Notes under the pieces: generated by a model
Databases searched by the model: none
What the model saw: the letters and a program-made list of their open reading frames with translations, nothing else
What the model was told of the DNA's origin: nothing
Shown: piece after piece, positions 61,858 through 64,000 of the stretch
How the letters are laid out: every line of letters starts with the position of its first letter
Position numbering within the stretch: the first letter of the stretch is position 1
Position numbers and translations under genes: made by a program
Assembly (NCBI RefSeq): GCF_000243275.1
Contig: NZ_CM001437.1
Span: 2,410,490 to 2,474,489 of the forward strand
DNA from: Myroides odoratus DSM 2801
GTDB lineage: Bacteria > Bacteroidota > Bacteroidia > Flavobacteriales > Flavobacteriaceae
Direction of reading: 5' to 3'
DNA length: 64,000 nucleotides

Positions 61858-62916
61858 ATGAATTACAATTTAGAAATCCAGAAAATTCTACTTAAAGTAG
61901 AAGGTTTAAAGAGTTTAGAAGATAAGATTGTCGCTTTGAAAGAGGCTATACAATTGGCTGATCAACACAATGATATTGATTGGGGATTTGATTTGCGTTT
62001 GGATTTAATTCGCCAAGAACGCAATACTTCGCGTTGCAATGAGAGTTTTCCGGCTTTTGCTTGGATTTTACACACCAGTGATGCGAATGAAGATTATTTC
62101 GATGAATCTGAATTCCTATGGGAATACAAATGGATGTTTTGCTCAGCCTATCGCAGTGCTTTAATTCCACTAGAAGAAATTGAAAAAATTGGGGAAGACT
62201 TGAAACGCCGTTTGGTGAAAAATGGATTTAGTACCCGTGCGTATCACAACGTGATGACGGGCTTAGCTTTTCACTTGCGCGATTATGATTTGGCTAAAAA
62301 ATACATCGATGCGGCGAATAGCGAGTTGGTGGATGATATGACGAATTGTTCAGCTTGTGAATTGGATACAGAAGTAGAATTATTGCTGTTCCAAGGAAAA
62401 TTGGAAGATGCGATTGTGAAAGCACAAGATTTGATTCACAAGAAATTGACGTGTTATTCGATGCCGTTCCAAACGTTTTGTAGTTTGACCTACTATTCTT
62501 GGTTAGCCGGAGATGCCGCAGAAGCAGAGAAGTATTTCAACAGAGCGATTGAAGAATACGAAGCACATGATCAATATGATAGCTCTGTAGGCTATTCAAT
62601 GGGCTTGTTGATGTCGTATATGAATGCTATCAACCACCCAGAAACGTGGTCTTTCTTTGAGCGTATCGCAACATGGGATATTGAAGCAGAAGACATTCAC
62701 CGTTATAATTTTGCGCGTTACATGATGCCAATCATGAAACAAGGTGGAACGAAAACCTTACAGCTTTCTCCGCAATTGGCTTATTACCAAGAGAGTGGGG
62801 AGTACAATTTAGAAGATCTATACACTCATTTCAAAGCACAAGCAGAGGCATTTGCTTCGCGTTTTGATGCGAGAAATAAGAATACCAATTACACAACGGA
62901 AATTGCGGCATTGTAA
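61858..62916 (+). CDS. TPR-like partner protein B (paralogue of A)
   Basis: 352 residues, clearly homologous to the preceding protein over its full length: LEIQKILLKVEGLKSLEDKIVALKEAIQLADQHNDIDWGFDLRLDLIRQER at the start, EYKWMFCSAYRSALIPLEEI, SMPFQTFCSL, TWDIEAEDI near residue 270 and LSPQLAYYQESGEYNLEDL at the end. The block WDIEAED matches the partner's. The gene starts two bases after the partner's stop and ends before a strong terminator, which closes the four-gene operon. Function unknown. Confidence 0.8.
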   Translation: MNYNLEIQKILLKVEGLKSLEDKIVALKEAIQLADQHNDIDWGFDLRLDLIRQERNTSRCNESFPAFAWILHTSDANEDYFDESEFLWEYKWMFCSAYRSALIPLEEIEKIGEDLKRRLVKNGFSTRAYHNVMTGLAFHLRDYDLAKKYIDAANSELVDDMTNCSACELDTEVELLLFQGKLEDAIVKAQDLIHKKLTCYSMPFQTFCSLTYYSWLAGDAAEAEKYFNRAIEEYEAHDQYDSSVGYSMGLLMSYMNAINHPETWSFFERIATWDIEAEDIHRYNFARYMMPIMKQGGTKTLQLSPQLAYYQESGEYNLEDLYTHFKAQAEAFASRFDARNKNTNYTTEIAAL

Positions 62917-62961
62917 TACAAAAAGCAAGTAAAATTTTTCGTTGAGGATAAAAAATAACCG

Positions 62962-62990
62962 AAGGGGAGCATGTTGATGCTCCCCTTTTT
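62962..62990 (+). terminator. Terminator of the Sel1-HSP90-TPR operon
   Basis: AAGGGGAGCAT pairs with ATGCTCCCCTT around GTTG and runs into TTTTTTT. Confidence 0.88.
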
Positions 62991-63039
62991 TTTATGCTTC
63001 ATCAATCCCACTGCGCTCACGTACGGCATGTCTCCCTGA

Positions 63040-63125
63040 CGCAGGAAGGGTCGCATCCAGTACTTCTCTTCTCTTTTTTTGATTAACAAGCGTTGATTGA
63101 CAGATGCGATGCTTCCTTCGTCAGC
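63040..63125. repeat. Imperfect inverted repeat at the 5' edge of a truncated gene
   Basis: CTGACGCAGGAAGG with CGCATC (about 63042-63057) is mirrored by GATGCG with CTTCCTTCGTCAG (63103-63124). The mirror reaches into the first codons of the next open frame. Palindromes of this kind are common in mobile or repetitive extragenic elements. Confidence 0.6.
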
Positions 63126-63132
63126 AAGACAT

Positions 63133-63726
63133 ATGGTGTGTGGACAAACAATTGCTGACTTTGGCGTACAACAAAGTAAGGAACTAGAAGCTTATGCTAG
63201 TTTAGCTAAATTCATGGAACAAGCTTTTGAATGGGAGGCCATTTCTTACAATTTCTACCCTTTTTATTGGGGAGGCAAAGGTCATTGGGCAGATTTATAT
63301 ACCTACGATGAAAGTGATGATCCTATTTTCAGAAGCTTTATGCAATCGGGAATGGCTCGTGTTGTGGCGACCGTTCGTCCAGGCTTTGAGGAAGCCGTAC
63401 AGTTGTATATGAGTACAGGGAAAATATGGAATGGCGGTGAAATACCCGTTATTGGTGATGAGTTGTACCTGTCGTTGATTGATGAGGTACGCCAAGCAGA
63501 AACTGTAAAAGAAGGGAAAGCGTGGATTACGCGTATTCCTACTTCACTGACTATCTTACAAGCGAAAAGCGCTGGACTAGAAGTAGAAAAAGCCTTACCG
63601 TGTAACTGTGACGACACAGCAGATTTTGAAGATCCGTCTCAAGTTCCTTGTACTGATGCCTTTGTACTCAATGATAATTTAATTGGCGGGGATACGGGAC
63701 CTGAACCAGAACCGGTGAATCGTTAG
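63133..63726 (+). CDS. Probable C-terminal remnant of a larger protein
   Basis: About 197 residues from the ATG at 63133, with earlier starts (63109 or the TTG at 63097) inside the inverted repeat. The start of the protein, LEAYASLAKFMEQAFEWEAISYNFYPFYWGGKGHWADLY, looks like the interior of a domain, not an N-terminus. The tail has CNCDD and a Pro/Glu-rich end (GDTGPEPEPVNR). The pattern aromatic-YPFYWG, then DPIFRSFMQSGMARVVATVRPGFEEA, recalls the end region of very large uncharacterised bacterial proteins, but I cannot name the family. A break by recombination at the repeat is plausible. Confidence 0.5.
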   Translation: MVCGQTIADFGVQQSKELEAYASLAKFMEQAFEWEAISYNFYPFYWGGKGHWADLYTYDESDDPIFRSFMQSGMARVVATVRPGFEEAVQLYMSTGKIWNGGEIPVIGDELYLSLIDEVRQAETVKEGKAWITRIPTSLTILQAKSAGLEVEKALPCNCDDTADFEDPSQVPCTDAFVLNDNLIGGDTGPEPEPVNR

Positions 63727-63787
63727 TAAAAAAAGTCTAATAGCTATTTCGGTTATTAAATCGAAATAGCTTATACCAAGATAATCT

Positions 63788-64000
63788 ATGAATAATTTTA
63801 ATAATTTTTCACGGGATGTTTGGAAAGAAATGCGTGTAGGCACTGCTTTTGAACAACCTACGCTTGATACTGACGAGTATAAAGCAGATTTCTACGGATC
63901 AAAAATAGGGGAAGGAGTCAAGTTCCCTCAATTGGTTCGTTTTCTTCATGATACTGTTGTTGACAGTAGCCTTCTTTTTAATTGGACAGCATTTGCTGCA
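63788..64000 (+). CDS. Partial gene cut by the window edge
   Basis: Seventy-one codons from ATG to the last base, with no stop. The visible part is hydrophilic then helical (FSRDVWKEMRVGTAFEQP, then GEGVKFPQLVRFLHDTVVDSS). The frame is open over the whole stretch, so it is a real candidate. No family is recognised. Confidence 0.5.
   Translation, partial: MNNFNNFSRDVWKEMRVGTAFEQPTLDTDEYKADFYGSKIGEGVKFPQLVRFLHDTVVDSSLLFNWTAFAA

Overview
The window is one contiguous chromosomal stretch of a low-GC Bacteroidota genome, most likely Flavobacteriaceae. The evidence is flavobacterial -7 promoter boxes (TAnnTTTG) in front of many genes, a DUF5103 type IX secretion plug-family protein, DUF983, DUF4822 and COG3014 proteins, the GYDIA-type GHMP kinase, and many lipoproteins and TonB-type envelope proteins. 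The genus could be Myroides or a relative, but the sequence alone does not prove it. No integrase, complete insertion sequence, prophage or CRISPR array is visible. Two tRNA genes are present, Trp (CCA) and a CAU-anticodon tRNA.

Layout. About 0.3-16.4 kb holds the mevalonate/isoprenoid genes (class II HMG-CoA reductase, GYDIA GHMP kinase, diphosphomevalonate decarboxylase, mevalonate kinase and a UbiA-type geranylgeranyl transferase). They are interleaved with unrelated genes: a YqjF/DUF2071 protein, two tandem paralogues with almost identical N-terminal halves, a flavoprotein, and an LpoB-like/COG3014 lipoprotein pair. About 16.4-25.4 kb carries YceI, pirin and a Crp-like regulator, a decayed pseudogene next to a Fic protein, an aminotransferase, rsmG, and a universal stress protein with a BCCT transporter. 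About 25.5-35.5 kb is housekeeping: pruA, apaG, the T9SS plug-family protein, a HAD phosphatase, a methyltransferase, map, a VOC protein, gpmI and an L,D-transpeptidase. About 35.6-48.3 kb is mostly envelope: a second L,D-transpeptidase (frameshifted), a TonB receptor, a WG-repeat protein, an SDR enzyme, an AsmA-like giant, a pentapeptide-repeat protein, a YgiB/YgiC-like set and an AraC regulator. About 48.4-54.5 kb is a string of exported or membrane proteins of unknown function. About 54.6-56.3 kb holds rbfA and a LolC/E-type permease.

From 56.5 kb to the end is the least ordinary part. A long Sel1-repeat protein, an HSP90-family ATPase and two paralogous TPR-like proteins form a tight operon. 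It is followed by what looks like the C-terminal remnant of a larger protein and a gene cut by the window edge.

Two themes cut across the window. First, three genes (a small lipoprotein, the YcbB-like L,D-transpeptidase and the Sel1 protein) are each broken by exactly one extra base in a G5/C5 run, and removing one base restores a full-length frame in every case. This points to homopolymer errors in the assembly or to real slippage. Second, several intergenic spaces carry families of short tandem words (GTTATGG/GTTAGGA type and CTCACC type) that recur in both orientations. Several starts were chosen because a -7 box overlaps or lies downstream of the longer alternative start; at rbfA the message is predicted to be nearly leaderless.
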